Position numbers and translations under genes: made by a program. This document shows, in pieces, positions 43,980 through 57,678 of a stretch of 64,000 nt of DNA (its first letter is position 1; each line of letters starts with the position of its first letter). The DNA is from Apiotrichum sp. Y4204. Taxonomy: Eukaryota > Basidiomycota > Tremellomycetes > Trichosporonales > Trichosporonaceae. Location: NCBI GenBank assembly GCA_025531455.1, contig JAMYHL010000014.1, positions 372,001 to 436,000 of the forward strand, in the 5' to 3' direction. The notes below the pieces were generated by a model, which was not told the DNA's origin, searched no databases, and was given only the letters and a program-made list of their open reading frames with translations.

Positions 43980-45872
43980 GCTTGCGACGTTGCGATCTTG
44001 TCCGACACGTTTTTTTCGATGACGAGCGAGCGAGTGTGGATGCCGATAGAACTGTGATCACGAGATGCAGATGCTGCAGAAACTGGGTGCTGGGTTAGAA
44101 AGGGTGGAACGTGTTTGCTGTGTTCGAATTGTTATCGAAAGTGCGGGGCACACTTGTATAAGTAAGCGCCGTGTGGAGAGATAACCAGGGGGCAGCAGGG
44201 GCGTGCTAGGCGCCTGGAGACGATCACAAGGGTGGGCGAGCAGAGGCCCAGCGGAGCATGCGGTACCGGAAGAGAGAAGGGCTCGTGCACGAGAGGCGTG
44301 CGCGTGCACGCTGCCTTTTGGGTGATGAAGGCGTGTGATGTGTGGAGATGGAATGTGTTATGGGTGGAGAGGGAGAGTAAGAGAGATGAACGATGAGACG
44401 GGAGTAACGATGGGTACGCAGCAGGTGGGGGGGGAATGTGAGAAGGGGGTTTTGGGTCATATTGTTACGCTCTGGCTGTAATAAACTAACTAGTGTGGTG
44501 TTAGTACTGTACATACATCATCTCTCTCTCTCGCCTGGGCCCAGCCGAGATATCGTGGCGGTGGAGGGCACGGAGGAGGCGCAGAGATCCCAGATTCCGC
44601 CCCCCCTTCCTTCTACCCCACATTGTCACCCCCAGAGTGTTAGAGTCCCACACAATGCCACCACCACACCCTTCAGTGCCACAGCACGCAATCTGGCCGT
44701 TGGTGGCACTCGGCTGCACTCCGGATCTTGTCCCTCCATTGATCCTTTTGCAATGTACAGTATACCCACGAGCTCACAACGCCACAAAGCCGCAGTCTCA
44801 ATGCAACACATCGTGAGCCACAATTAAAACACACATTGGCGACCGACGCATTCACTCTCCGCTAGGCGATGCCCCACAAGCCACCGCTGGCACTAGCTTG
44901 CACGGGTCACCTGACTCGCTTACAGACGGTAGTGCGAGACAGGTGGTGGACATGGATCCATGAGTTTCCTGTATGGCTGCAGGCTTCACGTTCGTCGGCG
45001 ATGCGACGTGAAGCGATGAGACGCGACGCCGAATAAGAAAATGGCGGCCGAGAAGCGGACAGTTGATAGTGCTTGGGTATAAGTGCATGCGGGGTAGTCA
45101 CAGACGTCGGCCGTGTCGCCGTTATCACCTGGCCATTCACACCACTCTCATAATTATAGCTCGCGGATCGCAGATCGCATATCTCACTTTGGGACATGCG
45201 GGACAGATTGTCACCCGATAACCATCCCCACATCCGGACATCCTCACATGAGATAGGATCGAAATGACGCGCATGCATGCAGCTTGCAGCTGCGATAGAT
45301 ACGACGCGCCGCAAACTCTGCACACAGCAGTATTCGCGAGGTTCTCCCCATTGGCTGAGCCTCGCTGAAGATTAGAAGATACGACATTTCGCGAGCCCTT
45401 ATCTCCTCATCCCTTTTGTGAGCAGCTACAGGGGCAGTAAGCTCGAGGAATTCCGACAGGACCGATGCGCGACGCCGTCTCCGCACAGCCGGTGATCCGC
45501 TGCATCCGCTAATCCGCTGCCGCGTTCCGTCGCATGTGGTAGTAGCATGGGACCGCGTCATATCGTCATGCGTAGTTCGTGTTGTTACGTTGCTAGTAAT
45601 AACTCGGAGCACCGAGTCGCTACAGTGGTGGAGGACAGTACTCATTTGGCCCAGGGCCGTGATTCCGCGGAATTGAGGACTCCACCCTGGCGGAATCGCG
45701 GACTACTTCCTGGGATATGTTGGATTTCGGCTCTTGGTAGTGCCGAGCGATAACATTTTGTGGACGTTTCTGGTCGTTATCGGACAGCTATAAGATGCAT
45801 GCGATGCCGCCAGACGGAATAAGAACATCTCATACCCATCCCCCTCTCTCCATCACCCTTCGACACCGCTTC
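43980..45872. promoter_or_regulatory. Divergent intergenic region between the Zn2Cys6 factor and the DUF1338 gene
   Basis: About 1.9 kb, of ordinary composition, with a CTCTCTCTCTC patch near 44520-44530. No exon chain supported. It could hold regulatory sites for both genes. Confidence 0.4.
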
Positions 45873-47471
45873 ATGATGCCCGTCTCAACAACAACGACCG
45901 CACCAACGGCCCCTCAGAAGGGCTACGCGCCACAGACGGCCACCACGGCCTCCACCTCCACATCCGGGTTCATCTCGAAAAACGAGCTGCGCGCGCGCTT
46001 CTGCGCGTCCCTCTCGGTCATGTACCGCACCGAGGTGCCGCTCTACGGCGACCTCATCGAGCTCGTCGACGACATCAATGCCAAGGCGGAGAGCAAGCCT
46101 GAGGGTGAGTATGGTGTTGGCGTGGCAGCCGTGTGGGATATGAGGGGCCCCAACCCCCCGGGACTCTGGATCATGATGACGCAACCCACAAAAGGCTACA
46201 ACGCCACGAACGCACAAACACAAGCACACAGACCACAAGACTGACAGCAGACCGTCTCAAGGTCGAGCGCCACGGCGCGATCCGCCTCGGCAAGCCCGAG
46301 GAGCTGTCGATGATTGCGCGCCTCTTCGGAATCATGGGCATGGAGCCGGTGGGATACTATGACCTGTCGCCGTCCGGGGTGCCCGTGCACTCGACGGCCT
46401 TCCGCCCCGTGACGGAGGAGGCGCTGGCATACAACCCTTTCCGCGTATTCACCTCTCTGCTCCTCCCGTCTCTGCTTCCGGACGATGTGCGCGCCGACGT
46501 CGAGGCCGTGCTCGCCCGGCGCGACATCTTCCACCCCCGTGTCCGGGAACTCGTGGCGCAGGCCGAGGCGGCCGGCGGCCTCAGCGAAGACGACGCCGCC
46601 GAGCTCGTGCACTACGCCCTCGACACATTTAGGTGGCACGACACGGCCCTCGTCCCCCGTGACGTGTACGAGCGCATGCACGCGGCACACCCGCTCGTTG
46701 CGGACATTGCGGCGTTCCGCGGCCCGCACATCAACCACCTCACGCCGCGGGTTCTGGATATCGATGCCGCCCAGGAGGGCATGAGCGAGCGCGGGTGAGT
46801 ACATGATTGGGCTTTCTCAGTTAGAGGTTCAAAAGCTAATAGCAAGAATCACCCCCAAGACGATCATCGAGGGCCCGCCGCGTCGTGACTGCGAAATCCT
46901 CCTCCGGCAGACATCCTTCCAGGCGCTGACCGAGCCGATCCGCTTCCCCGGCGACGTGTCTGTCGCTCAGCACCGTGCGCGCTTTGGAGAGATTGAGCAG
47001 CGCGGCTGCGCGCTCACCCCCAAGGGCCACGCGCTGTATCTCCGTCTTTTGGGCACGGTCCCCGTGGCAGAGGACAATGCCGAGCACCAGCGCAATCTCG
47101 CGGCTGCGTTCCGCGATTTCCCAGACTCGTACGCCGAGATGGCGGCGCAAGGGCTCGCGTACGTCCAGTACAACCTCGTCCGCAAGCCCGAGACCCGCAA
47201 GACCCTCGACCAGCTTATCGCGGACGGAGACGTCGCCCTCTCCCCAGTGACGTACGAGGACTTCCTCCCGGCCTCGGCGGCGGGCATATTCCAGTCCAAC
47301 CTCGACGTGCACGACCGCTCCCGCTCGTCCTCCCCGCAAGCACAGGAGGCTACCCGTGAGACCTTTGCCGAACTCCTCCCCGTCCCCCTCCGCGACAGCT
47401 TTGCGCTCCACTCTGCGCGCCAGTCGCGCAGTCTCCAGACGCTGCAGGAGGCGCTCGGCTACGAGTTGTAG
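45873..47471 (+). CDS. DUF1338-family 2-oxoadipate dioxygenase/decarboxylase (HglS-like)
   Basis: Exons 45873-46104, 46251-46794 and 46847-47471 (introns 146 and 52 nt) give 466 aa. After a Thr/Ala-rich leader of ~30 residues, the family core shows RFCASLSVMYRTEVPLYGDL, VERHGAIRLGK, MGMEPVGYYDLS, GPHINHLTPRVLDID and FGEIEQRGCALTPKG. The His residues of ERHGAIR and HINHLTPR and the Glu of EIEQRG correspond to the metal-binding triad expected of these Fe(II) enzymes, which turn 2-oxoadipate into 2-hydroxyglutarate in lysine breakdown. In fungi this family is less studied than in bacteria. No targeting signal is obvious, though the N terminus is Ser/Thr-rich and weakly basic. Confidence 0.88.
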
Positions 47472-47630
47472 ATTTCTAGAAACAAAGAGCCTGTATAAGT
47501 AGATGCAAAATAATGTTTTTCTTGCGTTCGGGATGGCGGCGTATAGAGAAGTCATCGAGATTCCTATCAGTTTGTTGTTCCTACAGTATCTGCTTCTGTT
47601 TTCCCTCGAGACTTTTTGTCCTCTTTCTCA

Positions 47631-47632
<2 letters not shown>

Positions 47633-47662
<30 letters not shown>
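47633..47662. repeat. T30 homopolymer
   Basis: Thirty consecutive T on the plus strand, about 160 nt after the DUF1338 stop codon. Confidence 0.9.
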
Positions 47663-50270
47663 CCTTCTTGTTGGCCGATTATATTGTCATGCGCATCTGT
47701 CGGCCAGGTAAAGAGCAATCACTTCGGATGTTCTCAAAGTGATGCTTGCAAGCTCCTTCGTATTCAATACACTCTGAATGGCTCCATAACATCGGTAATA
47801 GCTTTTTGCAGAATCTCTCGACCATTTCTGAGGTGCCGCGCGTGATGTATTGCTCGCTGCTTCTATGAGTTCTTTTTGCCGCCTTTTCCCGTTTAGTCTC
47901 CCAGCTCTCTGTTGTGGGTACGCAACATTATGAACGAACATTTCCCACAAATCATCAGTATTGACGTTCGGCATGTTACCCAACGCCCAGCGCTCAAGAA
48001 GATGGTGCGTGGCAATTACTCACGACGGCCAGGTGGCCGTTATTCGGAGCTGCTACAGAGCACGATAGTGACGGGACAGCTGTACTAGTGCACTGCGTCA
48101 GCTGGACAAAGAATGCATTGTAGATCAGTAATTGAAACAAACCTTCTCTGACCGGCTGACCAGACCAGGGGACACCACCGCAACCACTGCTTCCCAGCGG
48201 GCGTGATGGCCGCTAGCCCCGCCAGTGACACTCGTACGCCCCACTTCTCGACTCTCCCGTGTGACTTCCTTGCTGGCTTCTCCCAATCATGTCCCTTTAA
48301 TTAAACCTCTAGGACTCTTGAGCTGTTACACCCAAGAACCAGAATCTCGACACACCTAGACTCTATTCGGAAGCGAAGCTCGGGGGCGCAGGCTCGGGAT
48401 CTCTCGGCGAACCCCCGACTCGCCACCGATCGCTGTTCAGTGCGCTACTAGACGTGCGCTGCACGCTGCGCTCGCTGCGTTCTGTCCAGGGGCAAAAACC
48501 CATCTGGCTCTGAAGAATCATCCGGGAAATCTTAGAGAATCGTTAATTTTTACTTCTTCAATAACCCGTCTTGCGTTACTCGGTGATCGAGGTTCCGGAA
48601 TAAGATCGCCCACGTCCTCAGAACCATAATGGTGGTCGCCGAACAACGCCCACCCGGTTGTTATTGTGTCAATCCGGACATGATTAGTGGTCTCGTGAGC
48701 GACAGTGAGTATGTGATGATGGGACCCGGTAAATTTCTGCCACGAGAGCCGCGTTCGACCCGTTTCCGTCTATCCGCCACTGTCGTGTCCACCATTGACG
48801 TTCCCGCAATACGTACACTGGAGACCTTGCTGTTTGCAGTACGTTGCATATGCCTTCACCTCACCATTTTCTTTTTTTTTTCATGCATCTGATTGATCTG
48901 ATCTCGGGCCGTAGGCGCGCTGCTGGCCACTTCCACGACGACGTTTGTACTGCCACATTCCTGGCCGACGGCCTCCCAGCCATTTTCGGCCCGACTTGTC
49001 CGCCATGCAAACAGTCCAACAGCGCCTTCGGACCCGGCTAGCCGTCCACCACCCGTCCACCACGCATTAGTCACGCCAGGTACCAGGATCTTGCTGCCTG
49101 CCGACAGCCTCGAGGCGGGGCCAGTTCCGCGCGGAATCTCGCGGATCAATAGCCGGAAGGGGAAGAGAACACCCACAAGGACCAGCTGGGACCTTACACT
49201 TTTCTTGTCTCGTCCGATGTCGGCGACACTGCTTCTCTCGCAGGGACGCGCACTCGCGGGTAATGTGGAAACAAAGAAGCAGATGGAGACAGCGGCGAGC
49301 GGTTACGTACACACAGCCGCCACGTCACTCGGCATACCTGTCGCGACGACGAGGCACTAAAGGGAGCCGCACAGGCGGCGCGGAGGTTTAAAGACGTCCA
49401 ACATCTCGATTCCGGCACTTGGAGGTCGTAGCGTCAAGCTCCGACTTAGCGCCAAGTGTGGTGCCAACAATGTGGCGATGGGGAATGGGTGACGCGCCTG
49501 TCTCAGCCCCAAACCTTGCTGCCGACCAGCCCCGCCTGGCTGCCCGCCAGGCCGCTAGTCCTGCTCGTGTCTCACATGAGGCAAGCGTTCCAATGATCTG
49601 GGGCCGAGCGTAATCGGTACTCACGCAAATGGGCGCGACATGTCTCACAAATCTCCATGTCTCGGACCCCGTGTGAGCCACGGCACCGAAGCGGTGAGAC
49701 AGGAGCCAAACGCTAAGAGGTTATCTGACAACGCGTCCAGCTGCGTCCTCCCGAGGAATGGGCTGATGTAGAGTACCGCTGCGGCTGCGTGATCCTGTGA
49801 GCGGAACCCCAAGGGCACAGACATGAGGCCAGGACAGCTCACGGGCTCATTGTCTGTTATCCTTAGCACAAAGGGGTGCAGGATCGGGAGCCCACCGGTC
49901 ACACCGACTGTCCGTTGCTTTCGATGGCGGCAATCTCATAAACCCCCCAATCTCTCTTCTTCATTGTTGCTGGCGGCCACGTCGCAGGCACCGTAGGTAC
50001 AAGCGCCCCGTTGTCCGCATGCCCCGTGCCACATCGCGTTCCTGCTGTGCTAACCTTGGGCACCTGTCTTGTCCACCGCTCGGGCCGCGACGGCGCTAGA
50101 TTCGGGGCGCAGATGGATCCAGAGTTCCAGACTCTTGGTCTGAGAGGGCGGGGGTGCCCTGCTGTTATCATGTCGAATATCCAGTCAGCTTGCGGTATCC
50201 AAAGGATCTAAACAGCGATCCTTCTCTGTCGCAGTGTCAGTGCCAGGTTTCAATTAATGTGACCACAATT

Positions 50271-50308
50271 CCGGTCCATGTGAGATTAATCCGGTCCATG
50301 TGAGATTA
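50271..50308. repeat. 18-bp direct repeat, period 20
   Basis: CCGGTCCATGTGAGATTA occurs at 50271-50288 and 50291-50308 without mismatch. Confidence 0.9.
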
Positions 50309-53263
50309 GAGTCGGGCAGACCGAAGGCGAGTATATCGGAATCGGATCGCACCATTCAAGACTGCACGCGATAAGGTCACACAGAAGTTGGACTCATTGT
50401 TGTTTCAAAGCATGGCCACGACGACGTGCAGGAGGAACGCTGGTGGACATTACCTATTCGTTTGCGTCACCGTGGTATGTCGCGGACCAATTCAGTGGCG
50501 CTTGCTCAGACGGCCATTCATTTCGGCGAACGGCCCGTGCTACCCACAACAAGATGCCAAATCTCCGTCGCGGCTGGGCCATGTAGTATCGGATCTCAGA
50601 CGTCAACCGCACAGATGCAGGTTCAGGCCTACTGTACATCATGAACTGCGCACTGTTCGCCATGCGGTACGACTTTGATGCCGTTTGCGAAACTGTGGTC
50701 GTGTGGCCGCGTTTTCCGTGTCGTCCGTCGGTAATCCCGTCGTGCCATGCCGCTCTTCCGTCTGCCCGTGGTGCCTCCGTCGTACGCGACACTTGTAGGG
50801 TACGGCCCGTGGCCGCCGACTCCCGATATGGAATAAAGCAGCCAAAGGTATCACAATTGTAAACGGGTATTGTCAGAGATCAGAGATCAACATTGCGGTG
50901 ACACGTTGACAATGGCGCCGTGGCGTCCTTACACGTCATGTACAGGGACCAAATGCCCGGCTCACTGTCCGCCTGCCGTCGGTCTCCTCTGCCGTGTTAG
51001 ATAGTCAGTCCTTGCAAAATCCCCTTGCACATAGTCAACAGGGGTGCGTTGCCAGATTGTCAACACAATCACCAGTAGTCTGATCGACTAGACTGAAAAG
51101 CAGATGAAACCATGTCTGCTCTCAGATCTGGGAACACACTGAGACGCGAGGGCGCTCGGGAGCCAAGAGGACGCGACTTTAAATTGTCAGTTGAGGCTGT
51201 TGGCACCCGTCTCGGAGGTGTTCACTGTCATTTGGGGAACTGGTGAGTGTCGTAGGTAAGCAAAGCACGTTTGTGGAGTCGGAAATGGCGGCAGCCCCAT
51301 GGGGCTGTCTCGGTCTAGGCGCCGTGGGTCTCGGGCGGGACATCGGCGCGCCTCCGTCGCCTCCGCGTTGCTATGTGGCTTTGTTTTTGGCGGGATATCT
51401 GGATATTTGACGCGTACCGGGTACTGGAGGGAGGCATGTTGTGGTGTTGTGTTGCAACTTGGAATCAAGCGCGTCCTCGGAACATCGGAACATGGCGGAG
51501 ATGGTGGCGGAGGCGACGGTGGAGGCGATGGCGGAGGCGACCGCCACCTGACTTGGCGGCGCTTGCTGGGTTGCAGGAAATTGTAATTACAGATTATTTA
51601 TTCTAATACGTTTGGTTTTTTGGTATCAAAGATCCAGGGTGATCTAGACTATACAGGTGGTGCGACATTAACCCCCCCCAAAAGTCACATGACCCCAGGC
51701 GCTGTCCATACACGGGCTGTTGGGCTTTTCTGAGTGATGGCCCCCCGTGATCCTCTGTGATCGCCGGGCCGTTACAACACTCGATTCAAACCTCCCCTTT
51801 CATGTCCCTCATCTCTGGCCCCATGGACCCTCGACTTGCCATGGTTTGCCATCTAGCTTCCATAATCAGTCACGCAGGGGCAATTCGGGGGCATTCGAGC
51901 ACTTGAGCACTCGAGCATTCGTCCATGCTGCCACGTTTGTCGTCCTATCGTGCTCGCAAGCTGGCGAGTGCGACAGTATTCACACGACCAAAGGAGCGCA
52001 ACGATTTGGAATGCGGTGACCATCCTCTGATCCTCCGAGACTGGACGACAATCGGATAGGCGTCGGCGGTGCAGACATGCAGACACAGCACCGAGACACA
52101 GGGCACGAGACTCGCGAGACAACGATCCAACGACGGCTCTCCCGACCTCGTGTCCTCCCGGGCTATAGGGCTAGCGCATAAGGCTCATGAACATGAACTG
52201 ATGAATGGAGCTAATGCAGGTCCCAGCTGCGACATGCAGTAAGGGCCAGGTGGTTAACTTTACAGTTTACAGACATCAAAGACGCGCAGGCGCCTAGCTC
52301 CTAGCTCCTAGATTATCGAATTCAGGATTCAGAGGGCGAAACGGAATGTAATGTTTCTCGCTGGCCCCCACCGTCAAGAACGGGCGTGCCATCGTGGTAT
52401 GCGTGGTGTAGGGCAAGGTGCAAAGGTACCGGCGGCGCGCTGGGCGCAGGTATCACCGGGGGCGCCAGCCCGCGGCGTGAGCCCGCGTCGACTGGAGCTC
52501 TGGAGATCTGGAGTCTGGCCAGTCCGGTCAGCGACCCAGGCGCGAACCTGTTCGAAGCGCAACCCACTGATCTACCACGCGCTAACACGATCATTCCAAG
52601 CTCAAGCTCCAAGCTCCAAGTGGCCAAGCTGACCAAACGCTCCAAGCTCCACGCGATAGAGGTACAGCGGTCCGAGCGCGGGCGTTAGCGCGCTGTTCTG
52701 GTCCTCGACGCCACATTCCATTAGACCCAAACGGTCAAAGCGTGAGTCCAGGCGGGACAGGCGCTGTGGTGCCTGCGTTCCTACGTTCCTGTGCTGTGTC
52801 TCATCGTGCTCGCTCGTGCACTAGCACTAGTGGCCAAGTGGACTGGGGCTGCGACGGGGCTATGAGGGCTATGGGTATTGGAGCTACGGAGCTCGGAGGC
52901 TAGTTGCTGGTGCGACAGTGTGCTGTGCGACATGGTCTGTAAAGCTGTAACGGTATGGCGTGGATGGCGTGGAACTTGGCTTTGGCTTGGGACAGCGTTA
53001 CCAAGAGGTGAGTACATGAGTGTGGAGAGAGCGGCAGAGGGCCCCGGTGGCCGATGGGAATGCGGGATTGCAGGATTGGCAGTGGGGCCACGAGTCTGCG
53101 AGCGATTGGGATTTCGGAGGGACGAGGAGTGTTTTTTTGTCGGCATTGCCGGCCCCAGTAGCACTTTTGCCACCTGCGCGACCTGCACTTGGCCGCTTGG
53201 TCATGGAAAGTGAGCCCTGCAGCTTGGTAGTTATTGTGACTGGGACACGGAACACGATACATT

Positions 53264-53305
53264 GGGGGACACTGGACAGTGGGGCCCGAGTGTCCAGTGG
53301 CCCCC
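53264..53305. repeat. 15-bp inverted repeat with 12-nt loop
   Basis: GGGGGACACTGGACA (53264-53278) and TGTCCAGTGGCCCCC (53291-53305) pair at 14 of 15 positions. Confidence 0.85.
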
Positions 53306-53632
53306 GTCAAAAGAGACAGAAAACCTGCCTTGACCGCCGCTCGGACCCACATTACAATGCACAATGGAGGGAACCGCAGATCGAGGGGCAAGGGCACCGG
53401 GGTAGCATGCACTGCTGCAAGGAAGAGAGGCCACCCGTGGACAAGTGATCGGGTGACATCCACCCGGCATTTGCAGTCCAGAACCACCAGAAATAGTGAC
53501 CACTGACGCACACTAGCGGCGTCTGTGGACGCATAACTCTATCCAGCGACGTTTATCGGAATCGTTAGCAGCTGCTGGTGATCGAGTGGCCCACAGTGTC
53601 CGGTCCCACCGTGGCCGGTGATCTGGCGAGTG

Positions 53633-53667
53633 AGACCAGTGGCCAGTGTACCAGTGTAATAGTGACC
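53633..53667. repeat. Tandem AGTG-containing 7-8 bp units
   Basis: Consecutive GACCAGTG, GCCAGTG, TACCAGTG, TAATAGTG units; further CAGTG/GTGACC words lie within 150 nt on either side. Confidence 0.7.
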
Positions 53668-55736
53668 GGCGGCAAGTGGCAAGGATGTCAAGGTGTCCCA
53701 CACCGCCTTTGCCTTGCTGTCGGCGCATTTCGGACGAAACGCAAGTCTGAGCCCCGAAGCCCGAGGCTGCGTGTCATCCTTCAGCATGCAGCATGTACCC
53801 TCCCTTTCCCTTGGCTCTCTTTGACCTCCTTTTTCTTCTTCTCCTGGCCAGAATACCCCGTGCTGTGGGGAATGATCGTTTGGCCTCGAGGATCGAGGAC
53901 GCGAGGACGGCTCGGCGGCCGCTCACAACAGAGCGTCAATCAAGCGGATCAAGCGCATCGCGGCGATACCTCCTGCCTCCCACGGCCACTCGAGTTGGAC
54001 CCTCTTTGTCTCTCGTCCTCTGGCCTCTGGCTTTTTGCGTATTTGGTGTGTTTGGCCTGGATGGAAATACGGATTATGGAAAGGGTGCAGGTGGGTGGTG
54101 AACGCACATTGCACCCTGTGCGCATCGTGCGCCTGTGCGCATGCGTTCAAGGCACATGAAGCCTTGCAGCCTCAAACGCCACAGTACATGTACTTGCCGC
54201 CTCGAGGCCGCGCGACCTCACGCGCGCGCGTGTCTTGTCTCGCGCCTCAGGATACTCTGGATTTCTCGGCCACTGTGCCTTTCGCCGCGGGCCTCTGGCT
54301 TGGCCTCCCGGTCTGTGGACCTTGGCATTTGTGCTTGCGGGGGCTCGCCAACCATCACACTTGACTGCATGACTGTGCGCCAGGTCCGCTCCTGGCGGGC
54401 GAGAAGCGGCGGGATGTGAGGTATACCAGGGAGAGCAACATTATGGAGTGCGCAGGAGTGGAGCGCGGCAGAACAACTGTGAGACTGCGCGATCGAGCAC
54501 GATTACCACGATTACGTCTTTCGATCTTGGACGTCGGAATGTGAACTCTAACGCGGATACCGTACGCGAGATACAGCTCTGTGCCTCCGTGCAGCCGAGA
54601 TACCGCCAACCGAACCAAATGGGTATCATAAGACATGCTGATCATGGATCATGGAGAGCAGGTGGGGTGCCGTGTGCCCGGGTGCATCAATCCACCGCGA
54701 GGAGGGGCACAGCACATGAGGGGATTGATGGGAATCGGTCGATGGATCGCCCCCTCGATTCCTCAATGCTATCGGACTCTCATTGCTCGGTATACCTCCA
54801 CAGGCGGCGAGAGGGCCGACGAACGGACAACGACGCGACCATCGGGGCTGAGGCCTGAGAGAGCCATCCATCCCACGCAAGACAAAGATAATGCCAGACC
54901 TCGTGCCTGTGGCGCCACCCAGTCGACGACAAGAGACAGACACGAGTGACAACGACCTGAGGGACAAGGGACAAGGGCTTGCGGCTCAAGGGTACAAGGG
55001 TTGTCGATGCCTCGTGGCAGCTGTGCACCTAATCTCGAGCTGCCGAGCAATGCAGCCGTCGTGCAGCCGTCGTGCGGGAGCTCCTCGACATTGTGCTCGT
55101 AACCGCGGCGGGTTGTCTCCGAGACGGGGTAGACAACGCGCACGGCCCTCTTCTCCACCACATCATCAGGTTGCTCCACCTGTGCACGCCTTAACCCCGG
55201 TCCCTCGCTTGCCGCTTGGTGCCCATGCACGCTGTTCCAAGTGATCAAATGACCTCTTGACATTATCAACCTGAACTTGTTTCTCCTGAGCGCTGTATGA
55301 CAGCGGCAAAACTGTCTGTCCCCTTGCCCTTTTGCTGCTCATGATCCCTTACCGCGCGGCCACGGCCCCACCTGGCCACCTGCCTCCCGGGTACCTGCCA
55401 ACGCCTCAGTGTTCCTACCGTTTTGTTATCTCGTGCAAGCGCGGTCCTCCAATTACCGGTCCGCGGTCCTCTTCCAGAGCCCTCCCCTCTCTCTCCCTCC
55501 TTCTTGATGTTATTCTCTGCTCGGCACCGTCTTAGCCATTGCCGCAGCTCGTGCGCTCCTGCGCTTCTGTGCTCCCTGTGCTCCTGTCCGTTCCTTTGGG
55601 GATCATTCTGAGTTATTGCAAACCGAGGGTTGTACGAGTTTTCAGGATCAGATTTACTATCAGCATCACGCACTTCAAAAAGCCGACGACACGGATCACC
55701 ACTGTGAATCTCTCCGCGACTACCACCGCTGTACCG

Positions 55737-55764
55737 CTGCTGCTGCTGCTGCTGCTGTTGCTGC
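55737..55764. repeat. CTG trinucleotide repeat
   Basis: Seven CTG, one TTG, then CTG, in the pyrimidine-rich region upstream of the HSF-type gene. Confidence 0.9.
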
Positions 55765-56251
55765 ACTCCTCGCCCTCCTCACGCTCCTCGTCCTCGTCGA
55801 CAGCCAACGCCTCGTCGCCGCTTGCCGCCATCCTTGGCAGAAATCGAAATTCCCTGCCCGCCCATCTCCTACTCGCTCCTCCTCCCTGACAACTGGCCCG
55901 TCGCTTTCGCCGTACACATAGTCACAGCGTCGGCAGCGATCAGTCGCATCATCGTCGTCGTCCCCACTGTCGTCGCACCGTCGTCATTGTCTGCATCACC
56001 CCAACCAGGCTTGATCAGCAGACAACTGCCAGTAGAGTCAACGTCGGAAAAGCAGAACCCCTTCACTAGTGCGGTCCTGTTGCCCTCACGTCTCACGCTG
56101 TATCGCCTCGTGTAAGCGCGACCCCTCCGCGTAACACTATCTTGCTCGTCTGTCTGCGCACATTCCTGTGTTGCCACCTCGCGAGTCCTTCCGTCTCCCC
56201 TTCGGTAACTGTCACTCGACACTAGTCGTTCCCATCCACCATTGGGGGACC

Positions 56252-56278
56252 AAAGTGGACAAAGTGGACGTAGTGGAC
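56252..56278. repeat. 9-bp tandem repeat AAAGTGGAC x3
   Basis: Two perfect units and one GTAGTGGAC. Confidence 0.85.
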
Positions 56279-57658
56279 AAGAAGAGGTCAGACCTGACTC
56301 ACCCCCCCCCTTGCCACTTTCCTCTTCTCCCTCTTTCGTTCCTCGCCTCTTCAGCAATCAGTAATATAACTGCTGGTCATATATCGCATTGCTTCCTTTC
56401 TTCCCTCCCTTCCATCTCTACCCCAACCCCTCATCATCACCTTCACCCACCTCGCCACCAACCACACCCTCCACACTCCCCTCCACTGTATCTCCTTAAC
56501 CCGGTATCTCTAATCTCTGCAACCTACCAAGCCCGACACCTGTTGTTGTCTCAGTGAGTCATCCCACCGCCAACTTCCCCCTTCCTTATATCTATGACCC
56601 CGAGCGCCTCTGAAGGCGTCCACACATTCCTCAATCGCAGGCGCAACATGACACACGCACACACTAACTGGGCAGTTAGCGACTCTCTTATCACGGTTCG
56701 AGCCGCCTCTTCCAGCATCGACGTCGGAATCCGCAGAATTCCAAGACGCCCACCTCGATCGTGTGGACGGGTGACTACTGATCGTTTCTTCTCCGCCTTC
56801 CCTATTTGAGACGCCCTGGTTGGTTTCCGCTTGACGCGCTCGCACTTCGCCCCTTCCCCCTTTTCTACACCCTCTTGGCTGGCCACCGAGTCCCGACCAA
56901 GTCCGCTCTCAACTTTCAGCTTGATCAGCTCCAGCAACTCGTCGAGCAACCCGTGTTCCCCACACGAGGACAATCTCCCAACGCCACTGAACAATAATTT
57001 TCCGAGATAGGCATTGCGCGCCGTCGCTATCCCGTCTACTCCGTCTGCTGAGGCTCAACCTGCCGGTCAGTGCCTCTTCTCGCTTCACTCTCAGTTTTTC
57101 AACAAATTTCTCGGCCCGTGGAACCTCGAAGGTCTACGTGTCGCGCTATTTTGCTGCCACTGCATCATCCGCCACCCACGCACCTCCGACATCGGCTGCG
57201 CCTTGTCCGGTCGGTTAACCGTCATACCGTTACTCTTAACCGCGTGGACACACACACAGAATAGGTATGTGCATCCTCATTATGATCCTTTCATCCTCCT
57301 CCTCATTCCGCGACGTGGCCACTGTCCTTGCCGCCATCAATGTCCGCCCTGGATCACCAAGGGTTGCGCTTGGACCGGCGTTGGACAGTCACGGGCGCGT
57401 CATCGACACCCCGCCACTGTGGGGCCTGGCTTGCACAGTGACTCGGTGGCGACAGGGCAATAGGGCAAGAGGGGAAACGCAAGGACTGCAGGTCCTGGCG
57501 GAGGGAAGCAACGGCAAAGGACAGCCTGGGATCTTGGGATTTGGGACAATGAGCCCTCCCAGGAAACAGACGCGCTCCTGCCATTCCCTCCCAGATCCCA
57601 CGACCTCACATGCTCCCACATCCGCATAATCCGCATATTTGCATCCACCCGGTCATCC

Positions 57659-57678
57659 ACACACACACACACACACAC
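57659..57678. repeat. (AC)10 microsatellite
   Basis: Uninterrupted AC dinucleotides about 465 nt upstream of the HSF-type start codon. Confidence 0.9.

Noticed and set aside
47687..47983. 98-codon minus-strand frame downstream of the DUF1338 gene
   Set aside because: Composition is protein-like (Lys/Ser/Glu) and it might be a remnant of a mobile element, but there is no motif to name it and no flanking exon.
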